In this document: piece after piece, positions 33,591 through 42,296 of the stretch
Numbering within the stretch: position 1 is the stretch's first letter
How the letters are laid out: each line of letters opens with the position of its first letter
Origin: an uncultured Winogradskyella sp.
Lineage (GTDB): Bacteria; Bacteroidota; Bacteroidia; Flavobacteriales; Flavobacteriaceae
Assembly: GCF_947496485.1 (NCBI RefSeq)
Contig: NZ_CANMCZ010000004.1
Location: 124,001 to 188,000, forward strand
Reading direction: 5' to 3'
Length of the DNA: 64,000 nt
Made by a program: the position numbers and the translations under genes
The notes under the pieces: generated by a model
The model's input: only the letters and a program-made list of their open reading frames with translations
What the model was told of the DNA's origin: nothing
The model's database searches: none

Positions 33591-34154
33591 ATGAAATTTA
33601 GACTGTTGTTTTTTGTACTGATAATTGTTGCTTGTTCGTCTAACAATAACAATGATGAATACCCGACTCCAGATCAATTTAACGGAGAGGATTTGTTTTT
33701 ACAATCTTCGAATTTAGAAAGGATATTGATAGGTAAGTGGTATTATGGGTATGGTTATAATGAAATGCAAGATGGATCTGTTGAGATTAGTTACGAAACG
33801 GGAACTCATTGGCCGACAGGTGATAGAACAGATACAATACAATTTTATTCAAATAAATTGGTTGGCTTTAGTTGGGACTGTCCATATGAAAACCCCTCTA
33901 AACCCCTTGTTAAACTTGCAGTGTCCGAAGCAGCATCCTATTTTCATTGGTGTTTTCCGAGCGGAGTAAATGGTTGGCTTATTGAAAATGATTCTCTTCA
34001 TTATTACAGAGGATTCGATACAAATGATTTTATTTCTTATCCAATTATCGAAATTAATAACGATTCGATTTTTTTCATGGTTAGAGATTGGCCAGTAAAC
34101 AATAATAATGGAGTTGATAAGGAATATGCTATTTTCTTTAAAAAACAAGAATAA
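33591..34154 (+). CDS. hypothetical lipoprotein
   Basis: MKFRLLFFVLIIVACSSNNNN lipobox; no family recognised. Confidence 0.65.
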   Translation: MKFRLLFFVLIIVACSSNNNNDEYPTPDQFNGEDLFLQSSNLERILIGKWYYGYGYNEMQDGSVEISYETGTHWPTGDRTDTIQFYSNKLVGFSWDCPYENPSKPLVKLAVSEAASYFHWCFPSGVNGWLIENDSLHYYRGFDTNDFISYPIIEINNDSIFFMVRDWPVNNNNGVDKEYAIFFKKQE

Positions 34155-34408
34155 AGCTTAAACTAATAATTAGAAAAAAATAGATATTATTTTAAAGCTA
34201 GCACAATCAAGGTTTTGTTAATTACTGCCATGGTGCTATGTAAGTTTAGTTCCGTCGGCTAGTTTGAAATAAACTATAACAAACCAGAGGGAAATTCGAA
34301 GGGTTTTCTGGGTTGATGTAAACTTTATTACCTGTTGGCTTTTCTTATCATGCACTAGTTTAAATTGGGAAGAAAGAATTTTTGATTAACTTTTTCATAT
34401 GCTAATTG

Positions 34409-35494
34409 TTACTTCTTATATTTTGATGGTAAAACACCATAAGCTTCATAAAAACATTTTGAAAAATAAGCAGGACTACTGAATCCTGTTTGATAAGCAA
34501 TTTCAGAAATATTTGACATATGTTTATCTAATAATTCAAGCGCTTTATTCAATCGAAACTCCTTAATGAAACTGTTTGGTGACTTCCCAATAATTGGCAT
34601 TATAGTTCTATATAGTTTTGATTTACTTAAGCCTAAATTCTTGTTATAGTTTATGGCACTTATATTCGAATTTGTCCAAACACTTTCAGTATAATGAAAT
34701 AAGCGAATTACAAATTCCATTTCAGTAATACTTAATGGTTTAATACCATTAATATTGATTGGATTATTTTGATTCTCACTTTCGTATAGATCTTTAACTT
34801 CTGGCGTTAATATTATTTTTCCATTAGTAACATAAGTCAAGTACTCCGCTTTTTTAATTGTATCTTCAAATATGCTTTCTTTGTTAGTGACAGGTATTCC
34901 TGCACTTATGCCAATTTTGAAATCTAAATCTGGTGTAATAACAGAATTATGTAATTCTTGGATTTTGATAGCACTTTCAACAGCATTAGTAGCAGAAGTA
35001 AATGACATTAAAAATGAATTAGATTCCTGCTTTACCATCCGTCCTTTGTGCTTACTAATAATATTGATTACTGACTTTTTATAACCACGAATAGCAGCAT
35101 TTAATGTTCCAATATTTTCAGTTCTTAGTATTTTCTTTTTTAAATGAGTAACCATCAATATTCTAAATGCAGAATCATTAATGATATTTAGTTCGGTATT
35201 TTGAGTGTTCTCAGGATCTTCAATACGACCTAAAAAAGATTCAACAAGAGTGTCATTTACCTCTATTATCCGTTGAGGAACAGCTCCATGAGATTTTTCG
35301 TGAAGTTCTTTTATTGCTTGTTCATTAGGCGCTTCTATTAAACAAAATCCTGTTCGTCTTTTTTCATCACACCAATAGGTTAATCCTCGACAATTGTATT
35401 TGTGCTCAATTTTTAAATCCGCTTGATGCATTTCTGCTACATCTTTAGCAGTTACTCCATCTGGCAAATCATGAAAATCCATATATATTGGCAT
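34409..35494 (-). CDS. DUF4242 - degenerate class III cyclase-like - AraC HTH fusion regulator
   Basis: N-term DUF4242 (MPIYMDFHDLPDGVTAKDVAEMHQADLKIEHKYNCRGLTYW); middle region with cyclase fold signature but lacking catalytic Asp; C-term AraC HTH (ISEIAYQTGFSSPAYFSKCFYEAYGVLPSKYKK). Confidence 0.8.
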   Translation of the reverse strand: MPIYMDFHDLPDGVTAKDVAEMHQADLKIEHKYNCRGLTYWCDEKRRTGFCLIEAPNEQAIKELHEKSHGAVPQRIIEVNDTLVESFLGRIEDPENTQNTELNIINDSAFRILMVTHLKKKILRTENIGTLNAAIRGYKKSVINIISKHKGRMVKQESNSFLMSFTSATNAVESAIKIQELHNSVITPDLDFKIGISAGIPVTNKESIFEDTIKKAEYLTYVTNGKIILTPEVKDLYESENQNNPININGIKPLSITEMEFVIRLFHYTESVWTNSNISAINYNKNLGLSKSKLYRTIMPIIGKSPNSFIKEFRLNKALELLDKHMSNISEIAYQTGFSSPAYFSKCFYEAYGVLPSKYKK

Positions 35495-35529
35495 GAGAAA
35501 TAAGTTTTATGTAATATACTATTTTAAAT

Positions 35530-35566
35530 AAGAAGCTGTCTGCTGTGATAGTTTGACAGCTTCTTA
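35530..35566 (-). terminator. stem-loop, probable terminator after the DUF4242 secreted protein gene
   Basis: GAAGCTGTC ... GACAGCTTC inverted repeat between 35494 and 35585. Confidence 0.55.
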
Positions 35567-35584
35567 AAAGAGTTTTAAGTATTT

Positions 35585-35962
35585 TTAATGTTCTGCTGTT
35601 GCAGGGCTAATTACTGTTGTGACTTCACTTACCGAATTTACTGGAAAGCCACCTTTCTTTGCATGTTTTTCAATTAATTCTTTATTCTCTGCTTTGTAAA
35701 CACAATACACTTTGTCACCAGTAACATAGCTGTGTTGCCATTCAATTTTTGGCCCCATTTCTTTTAAGACTGAACATGATGTTTGAGATATACCTTTCAG
35801 TTGTTCAGCTGTTAAGTCTCCTGCTCCTGGAATAATACGCTCAATTACATAAGTTTTCATGGTGTCATTGTTTTTAATTGTTTTCTGATTTTCTTTTTGT
35901 TGTGCTTGTGTATAATTAAGTGTAAACACAATTAGGACTAAAACTAATTTCATTGTTTTCAT
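35585..35962 (-). CDS. secreted DUF4242 (SCO4226-like nickel-binding) family protein
   Basis: Signal peptide then MKTYVIERIIPGAGDLTAEQLKGISQTSCSVLKEMGPKIEWQHSYVTGDKVYCVYKAENKELIEKHAKKGGFPV. Confidence 0.8.
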   Translation of the reverse strand: MKTMKLVLVLIVFTLNYTQAQQKENQKTIKNNDTMKTYVIERIIPGAGDLTAEQLKGISQTSCSVLKEMGPKIEWQHSYVTGDKVYCVYKAENKELIEKHAKKGGFPVNSVSEVTTVISPATAEH

Positions 35963-36214
35963 TATAAATGTTTTAAAATATTAATAATTCAAAACTAAAG
36001 CACTTTATAATCAATGAATTATGCTTTTAGTCCAAAAAATCACAATTTTGGTTCAATACTTTTTTTTAGCTTGCAGAGCGGACTCACATGACATCAGTTA
36101 CCGGTTGATATGTATTACTTTTCGGTTTAGCACTAATGTTAGTAATTCCGAGTGGATTCGGCCGTAATAAAATCCACAGTAATTGTGGTTATACTTTGAT
36201 GTGCACAGTTATTT

Positions 36215-36799
36215 TTAATGTTCGTGTCCGTGATTTTCACTATTCATTTGCTTTACCTTTTCTCTTTGTTGAGCCAAAGTTTCTACTCCATATCTGATAC
36301 GTTCAGTATCAGAAATTTTCGTAGTGTCAATGTCTCCAAGTTTCCAAGGTTCATCACCCATTTTTTGATATTGAGTTCCGTAAATTTGTGGCTCCCCTTT
36401 ACTTAATAAATATCTGTCTGTTGCGGCAGCAAAAAGCCATTTATTTATCGTGGAATCTTTTTCAATTGCATTTTTCATTAATCTTACGGCCAATCCGTAA
36501 TCAGTAGAATCTTTTCCATGTTGAAAGACCATAGCAGCATTTTTAAAATCCTTTCCTGTTTTAATTTTTCCGGAATCTAAAAGCTGATGTACTCTTTCTC
36601 TCCTTATACTGTCTCTTTTATTCACTTTAGACCAATCAATATTGTCAGTCATTCGGTCGTTCTGGTCATTTTCATAAATTTCAATCAATTCAGTATTGTC
36701 ATTGTCGATTTCGACAATTTCATTTTCTGGTTTCTGCTTCTTTTCAGTTTTACAACTCAAAATAGTAATTGCTAAAATCAGGTAGAATGTTTTTTTCAT
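36215..36799 (-). CDS. DUF6624-like lipoprotein
   Basis: Lipobox AITILSCKT; FKNAAMVFQHGKDSTDYGLAVRLMKNAIEKD...WLFAAATDRYLLSKGEPQIYGTQY. Start MKKTFYLI at 36799 preferred. Confidence 0.6.
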   Translation of the reverse strand: MKKTFYLILAITILSCKTEKKQKPENEIVEIDNDNTELIEIYENDQNDRMTDNIDWSKVNKRDSIRRERVHQLLDSGKIKTGKDFKNAAMVFQHGKDSTDYGLAVRLMKNAIEKDSTINKWLFAAATDRYLLSKGEPQIYGTQYQKMGDEPWKLGDIDTTKISDTERIRYGVETLAQQREKVKQMNSENHGHEH

Positions 36800-36817
36800 C
36801 TGGTCTGGTTCTATTAT

Positions 36818-36953
36818 TCCCAACGTGTTTGTGTATTGTTAGTTATGTGGTTAAGCAACTAATTTAGTAAACAAAAACTAACGCGTGAAAATTCCTAAAG
36901 AATTTTCCAAATAAGCACTTGTCAAAGCAACTAATTATACACGGTGTTGTGGC
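36818..36953. repeat. dispersed palindromic intergenic repeat, copy B (attC-like)
   Basis: GTGGTTAAGCAACTAATTTAGTAAACA ... GAAAATTC/GAATTTTC hairpin ... CAACTAATTATACACGGTGTTG; ends CCAACGTGTTTGTGTAT / ATTATACACGGTGTTG are inverted. Confidence 0.85.
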
Positions 36954-37966
36954 TAGTTTTTCTTTCTAATGATTTTTACAATTCGGTTAATTGTAATTTC
37001 CGATAAGTTCCATTCATAACCATTAAAATCATTGGTATTGATGAATTGGACCACTACTGCATCTATATCTTTGTGGTATTCTGAAAGACTTTGATAGCCA
37101 ACTACCAGGCCTCCATGATTATATTCATAAGGATAGATCTCCTTTTCTTCCTCGTCAAACACCGAACCATCGTTTAAGGCTCGCAAGAATATACCCACGT
37201 CTTCTGCTGTAGCCATCATTCCATATTCACGAGCTTTAAAATCCTCCTCATATCCTACATAATATCCACTCATAACATCATCTAAATCGACTTCAGTAAT
37301 CGAAAAGAAAGTGTTTTTCAGCTCTAATGGTATTAATATTTTCTCTTTGATGTACTCATCGTGATTATATCCTAATACTTTATCCATAATCCTGCGAAGC
37401 AATAAATAATTTGTGTTCGAATATTCATATCCTTTATCAGGTTCAAAACTAGCTGGTAAATCAAGGGCGAAATCTAAGGCTCTTTTTCCGTTTGCCTGTT
37501 CGTCTTTCCAATATGCGGAATTATCGGTGAAATTGGGAATTCCAGACCGATGTTGTATCATAGTTTTCAATGTGATTTTCTCAGCATTTTCAATTCTACC
37601 TGCAAGCTCTGGAAAGTAATCGGCAAGTGTTTCATCTAAAGACAAACGCTTTTCTTTGACCATTTTAGTGATGGCAACAGCCGTGTATAACTTACTAATA
37701 CTCGCAATTTTGAATAGTGAATTTGGGTCGGCTGATATTTTATTTTCTCTATCTTTCCAACCACCTGTGTAAAATGCTGGTGGTTTTCCTGCTTGATCCA
37801 CATAAACAATCATGCCATCAAATCCATGTCCAATTGCTTCATCTACTTGTTCTTGTACGTTATCTGGTAGCGGTAAAATCCAAGCTTTTACCAATATCCA
37901 AGGCACGAAGTACAAGGAAATTAAAGTTCCTGCCAATAATACTATTCTAAGTATTTTTTTTTTCAT
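36953..37966 (-). CDS. serine hydrolase (class C beta-lactamase/PBP-like)
   Basis: SISK (SxxK) in LFKIASISKLYTAVAI; YSN in YEYSNTNYLLL; NHGGLVVGYQS. Confidence 0.9.
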   Translation of the reverse strand: MKKKILRIVLLAGTLISLYFVPWILVKAWILPLPDNVQEQVDEAIGHGFDGMIVYVDQAGKPPAFYTGGWKDRENKISADPNSLFKIASISKLYTAVAITKMVKEKRLSLDETLADYFPELAGRIENAEKITLKTMIQHRSGIPNFTDNSAYWKDEQANGKRALDFALDLPASFEPDKGYEYSNTNYLLLRRIMDKVLGYNHDEYIKEKILIPLELKNTFFSITEVDLDDVMSGYYVGYEEDFKAREYGMMATAEDVGIFLRALNDGSVFDEEEKEIYPYEYNHGGLVVGYQSLSEYHKDIDAVVVQFINTNDFNGYEWNLSEITINRIVKIIRKKN

Positions 37967-38270
37967 AATAATATTTGCTTTTAAGTGGAGTAGGATGGTA
38001 TTTATGTAAATTCTACAAACAAAATTTCATTTTTATATTAATAATAGAAATAATAGATTTCTGAATTGTTGAATATTCTTGATGAGCTGTTCATTTTTGT
38101 TCAATGGGCAGAGACATACTCAAAATTGGCTACAACGGTGTCGTATGAGAATAGTTTCCCGGTTGAGCACTCAACTTTCCAAAGTAGGCGAGAATCAGCA
38201 ATTATTTTTAGCCCTTATTGTGTTAGTACTTTTAAAACTACTTTAGAACTAAAAAGATATTGTACTCATA

Positions 38271-38825
38271 CTATTTCCATTTAATATTACAACCCATACT
38301 AGGTTTTTGGTTTGTACTTACTGTTTCATTGTTAACTAGAGCATCCATAGCAGCTCTAAGATCTTTTCCTGTTACAGGTATGCCATTTCCTGGTCTAGAG
38401 TCGTCTAATTGCCCAGCATAAACCAATTCTAAATCAGTATTAAACAAAAAGAAATCTGGAGTACAAGCCGCATCATAAGCTTTGGCGACATCTTGGGTTT
38501 GGTCATATAGATACGGAAAAATATAGTCGTTGTCAATAGCGTTTTGTTTCATTAACTCAGGTCCATCTTGTGGGTAATTATCAACATCGTTACTAGAAAT
38601 TGCGATGCAGTTGATACCTTTTGAGATATAGTCTTTGGCGAGTTGCGATAATTGAGAATTGACGTGTACCACAAAAGGGCAGTGGTTACAAATAAACATC
38701 ACTAATGTACCAGTAGTACCTTTTAATGCGTCTAGCGACTTTGTTTTGTTGTCAGTTGTATCTATTAAGTTAAAGTCTGGTGCTTTAGTGCCCAAAGGCA
38801 ACATATTTGATTCTGTTCTTGCCAT
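38271..38825 (-). CDS. thioredoxin-like AhpC/TSA family protein
   Basis: LPLGTKAPDFNLIDT...GTLVMFICNHCPFVVHV...ACTPDFFLFNTDLELVYAGQLDDSRPGN. Confidence 0.88.
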   Translation of the reverse strand: MARTESNMLPLGTKAPDFNLIDTTDNKTKSLDALKGTTGTLVMFICNHCPFVVHVNSQLSQLAKDYISKGINCIAISSNDVDNYPQDGPELMKQNAIDNDYIFPYLYDQTQDVAKAYDAACTPDFFLFNTDLELVYAGQLDDSRPGNGIPVTGKDLRAAMDALVNNETVSTNQKPSMGCNIKWK

Positions 38826-38904
38826 AGTTTTTATTATATTTATGTTTTAATTAAAACGATTTCAGTTAACACAGAATGCGATACTGAAACAAGCGTAGCA
38901 TAGG

Positions 38905-39240
38905 ATGGATAATATAATAACATTTGAAGACTTTACCAAGGTAGATTTGCGTATCGGAACTATTATTAAGGTTGACGATTTCCCTAATGCTAGAAAGCCA
39001 GCATATCAACTTACAATTGACTTTGGTGATTTAGGCGTTAGAAAATCCTCTGCTCAAATTACAACACAGTATACAAAGGAAGATTTACACAATCGCCAGA
39101 TTGTTGCTGTGGTAAACTTCCCTAAAAAACAAATTTCTGATTTTATGAGCGAATGTTTAGTTGTTGGAGCTGTAAAAGAGAATGATGTGTTTCTTCTGCA
39201 TCCTGAGACCAAAGTTAAAAATGGAATGGTGGTGTCTTAA
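38905..39240 (+). CDS. tRNA-binding protein (CsaA-like)
   Basis: FTKVDLRIGTIIKVDDFPNARKPAYQLTIDFGDLGVRKSSAQIT...VVAVVNFPKKQI. Confidence 0.92.
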   Translation: MDNIITFEDFTKVDLRIGTIIKVDDFPNARKPAYQLTIDFGDLGVRKSSAQITTQYTKEDLHNRQIVAVVNFPKKQISDFMSECLVVGAVKENDVFLLHPETKVKNGMVVS

Positions 39241-39252
39241 ATGAAGGTCTTG

Positions 39253-41760
39253 CTACATTTCATCTCTAAAGAAAATAGCATTCATTAATAACTTATTAGT
39301 ACCATACCAAAAGGCTCTAAAATTAGTGTTGTCTGTAAAAGCAATAATATGTCCTCTACCAACACCACCAATTTTTAATGGTACAGTGCTACTTATACTA
39401 TCTAAGTTTTTATCAGAAATATAACCACTCAATAAAGGGTTTTTAGTATATTGAATAGGGTTGTTGTAGCTGTTTTTATCTGCATTTATAAATAATGTGG
39501 TATTCCTAAACATGGCGAGTTTGTTATTATTATACCCAAAATTTATAGGATGTGAGCGGTCTAATTGAGTTTCAAAAATAGCACCACCAATAACTTGTGC
39601 TCCTCTAAAATCTCCACGTTCTTCGAAACTGATATTTTTTGCTACAAGTTTATTTTTCTTAAAATCAATTTTCAATAATTCTTTAGAATTGAGGTAACGC
39701 AAGGCATTTCTATAGGCTACCAAAGTACCACCATCTTGTATCCAGGTTTTTAATTTTTTTGTATCACTTTCATTGAGGCCAGATGAAGAGTTGACCATAA
39801 TAATAGTGTTGTAGCGACTTAAATCTGCGCGTCTAAAATTTTTAGTATCTAGCTTAGTAGCAATAATATCATAACGTGTATCAAACAAATGCCATATTTC
39901 GCCAGCATCGGATGAGGTAATACCATCTCCAACTAAAATGGCAATTTTTGGTAACTCTAAAGCTCTAAAATTTCTACTTCCTAAATCAATACCATCGGTT
40001 AGCCCTGTCGTAACGGCATCGATTTTAATATAACTTTCTTGAGCAAGATCGTTTAAGAATGTATAAACCTCTGAAGTGGTAATATCCTGGTTTTTTGCAG
40101 GAATCATTATAGTGCCGTAGTCATAGGACTTTCCATTGGCCTTAAACGTTTTTAGACTCACTTTAGCTCTTAATCCTTTCTTTAAAATAGCATTCAATAA
40201 TTTAGGTGCATAGTATTCGTTCCATTCAAATAAATAGGCATACTCACTTTTTGCATCCACACCACCTTTAAGGTGCTGTAAGTCGGTAACTTGTTCGCCA
40301 GCATTAGCAGTCGATGTCGTCGTATAATCTAAGTTAAATGCCAATGGAAATGTCCAAGCAGATACGTCATAAAACAAGCTATCTTGAAACGTAGTTCGCT
40401 TTTCGAACATAGCATTTATCAATCTCGTATTCTTCTGGTTCTTTGGGACAATGTAGCTATAGCCTTTTTTGTAATTTTTTCCGTTGAGAGTGAGATCAGA
40501 TTTAATGTCGTGAAATTTAATACGGTGTCGCTTTAAAATTTCAGCTAAATGATAGGTTTTTGCAGCATCTTTTTCGTCTCCAAATACAATCGCTTTATTA
40601 CCTTCTCTAGACCCTTCATTTCGTGCATTCTTATAAAAATTGTGTTGGTAATCTAAAATTTCTTTTCGCATGTTATATGCTGCATCTAGAGTTGATAAGG
40701 CTGCAGTAAATTGATTTCTTATGGTAAACGGAAAGGTAAGAAGACCATTGTCACTTTCTTGAATATGGCCTCGGGAACTCGCTTGTTCAAACAAAATACC
40801 AATACTTCCATTTATATCTGGAAACGTAGAGCCTTTGCCATAATAGAAGTCATCAAAACTTTCTTCAGAATAATATAATGAGCCTATTTTATCAAAGGCT
40901 TTGGCATGATAATTTGCAATGCCTTTGGTTAACTCTTGGTTTAATTTTGGAGTTAAAGGATGTGTTCTAGAGGGAATACCTGGTTGAAAAAAGAAGCTTG
41001 AATTGGTTCCCATTTCATGATGATCTGTTAATATATTTGGCAACCAATTATGAAAGGTTTCAATACGTGCTCGAGACTCCGGTAATTGTACAGGCAACCA
41101 ATCTCTATTCATATCAAACCAATAATGATTGGTACGACCACCAGGCCAAACTTCGCGATATTCTCTATCATTCGGATCTGGATTGAGGTTAATATTTTTA
41201 TTGGTGTTTGCCCAATAGGCGAAGCGTTGTAAGCCATCTGGATTTAGCGAAGGATCGAATAAAATAACTGTATGCTTTAACAAATCATCAATTTCAGAAC
41301 CTTCAGCAGCAGCCAAATAATATGCCATTACTAAAGCTGCATTAGACCCACTTGGTTCATTACCATGAATTGAAAATCCTTGATAAACTACAATCGGTCT
41401 TTCTGCTGAATTGGCTGTATTGGTTTCGGTAGCAGCAATATGCTCAGTTTGAATGGTCTCTATATTTTGATGATTTTCTGGCGAGGTTATAGTTAATAGG
41501 AGCAACGGACGATCTTCAAAAGTTTTACCACGATTTTCTATTGAGATACGATCTGATGCCAATGCTAAGGCTTTCATGTATTCAGCTAGTTTATCGTGAG
41601 TAATATGCCAATCTCCTACATTATGACCTATAACACTTTGTGGAGTAGGAATACTAGGGTTATAACCTACGTTTTGAGGGAGATAGTAAGATAAATCTAT
41701 TTTTGATTGAGAAAATAAGTTTGTAGTGGCTAATAACAGTATTAGTGCAATGCGTTGCAT
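39253..41760 (-). CDS. M14 family zinc carboxypeptidase
   Basis: QGFSIHGNEPSGSNAALV, FDPSLNPDGLQRFAYW, DHHEMGTNSSFFF. Confidence 0.9.
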   Translation of the reverse strand: MQRIALILLLATTNLFSQSKIDLSYYLPQNVGYNPSIPTPQSVIGHNVGDWHITHDKLAEYMKALALASDRISIENRGKTFEDRPLLLLTITSPENHQNIETIQTEHIAATETNTANSAERPIVVYQGFSIHGNEPSGSNAALVMAYYLAAAEGSEIDDLLKHTVILFDPSLNPDGLQRFAYWANTNKNINLNPDPNDREYREVWPGGRTNHYWFDMNRDWLPVQLPESRARIETFHNWLPNILTDHHEMGTNSSFFFQPGIPSRTHPLTPKLNQELTKGIANYHAKAFDKIGSLYYSEESFDDFYYGKGSTFPDINGSIGILFEQASSRGHIQESDNGLLTFPFTIRNQFTAALSTLDAAYNMRKEILDYQHNFYKNARNEGSREGNKAIVFGDEKDAAKTYHLAEILKRHRIKFHDIKSDLTLNGKNYKKGYSYIVPKNQKNTRLINAMFEKRTTFQDSLFYDVSAWTFPLAFNLDYTTTSTANAGEQVTDLQHLKGGVDAKSEYAYLFEWNEYYAPKLLNAILKKGLRAKVSLKTFKANGKSYDYGTIMIPAKNQDITTSEVYTFLNDLAQESYIKIDAVTTGLTDGIDLGSRNFRALELPKIAILVGDGITSSDAGEIWHLFDTRYDIIATKLDTKNFRRADLSRYNTIIMVNSSSGLNESDTKKLKTWIQDGGTLVAYRNALRYLNSKELLKIDFKKNKLVAKNISFEERGDFRGAQVIGGAIFETQLDRSHPINFGYNNNKLAMFRNTTLFINADKNSYNNPIQYTKNPLLSGYISDKNLDSISSTVPLKIGGVGRGHIIAFTDNTNFRAFWYGTNKLLMNAIFFRDEM

Positions 41761-41792
41761 ATATTTAGAAGTTGGTTAAGCACTAAAAATAA

Positions 41793-41823
41793 AAAAACCG
41801 TTACAAAGGGTAACGGTTTTTAT
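41793..41823. terminator. rho-independent terminator
   Basis: AAAACCGTTAC-AAAGG-GTAACGGTTTTT. Confidence 0.85.
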
Positions 41824-41845
41824 TATAATTTAACAGAAGTTAATT

Positions 41846-42235
41846 TTAAATATCGTCAAAACTAATATCGGTAAAATCTTCTGTGCTTTTTGTGTCTTCT
41901 GGTGTTTTAGCTTCTTGAGCTACGAAGTTATCTTCGCGTTTGTAATCTTTTTGGTGACGATCACTAATCACTTCTTCACCTTTTTCATTAATGATGTAAT
42001 CCGTCATTTCGGTTAAAATCTCTTTAAACTCACTAAAATCTTCTTTGTAAAGATAGATTTTATGCTTTTTGTAGTGAAAAGAACCATCATCATTGGTAAA
42101 CTTTTTACTTTCAGTAATAGTTAAATAATAATCTTCAGCTTTAGTGGCTCTAACATCAAAGAAATAGGTTCTTCTTCCAGCACGTAATACCTTAGAATAT
42201 ATTTCTTCTTTGTCCATCATTCCATAATCACTCAT
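41846..42235 (-). CDS. DUF3276 (PUR-alpha-like) family protein
   Basis: SKVLRAGRRTYFFDVRATKAEDYYLTITESKK...HKIYLYKEDFSEF. Confidence 0.9.
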   Translation of the reverse strand: MSDYGMMDKEEIYSKVLRAGRRTYFFDVRATKAEDYYLTITESKKFTNDDGSFHYKKHKIYLYKEDFSEFKEILTEMTDYIINEKGEEVISDRHQKDYKREDNFVAQEAKTPEDTKSTEDFTDISFDDI

Positions 42236-42296
42236 AACTCAATTTTTTTTTAATTTCAATCCAAAAATCTAAAAAAAAAATAAGGTAACCAACAAA

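Noticed and set aside
34700-35250. Active nucleotide cyclase in the DUF4242-AraC fusion
   Set aside because: The metal-binding Asp positions expected in FTDI and GDG motifs are absent in this protein, unlike the intact cyclase at 49524-50750.
36100-36824. Clean cassette boundaries for the DUF6624-like gene
   Set aside because: The 5' side starts at a good GTTGGGA end of repeat B, but I could not find the complementary TTCCCAAC/TTGGGAA element downstream of 36215, so I do not claim a complete unit.
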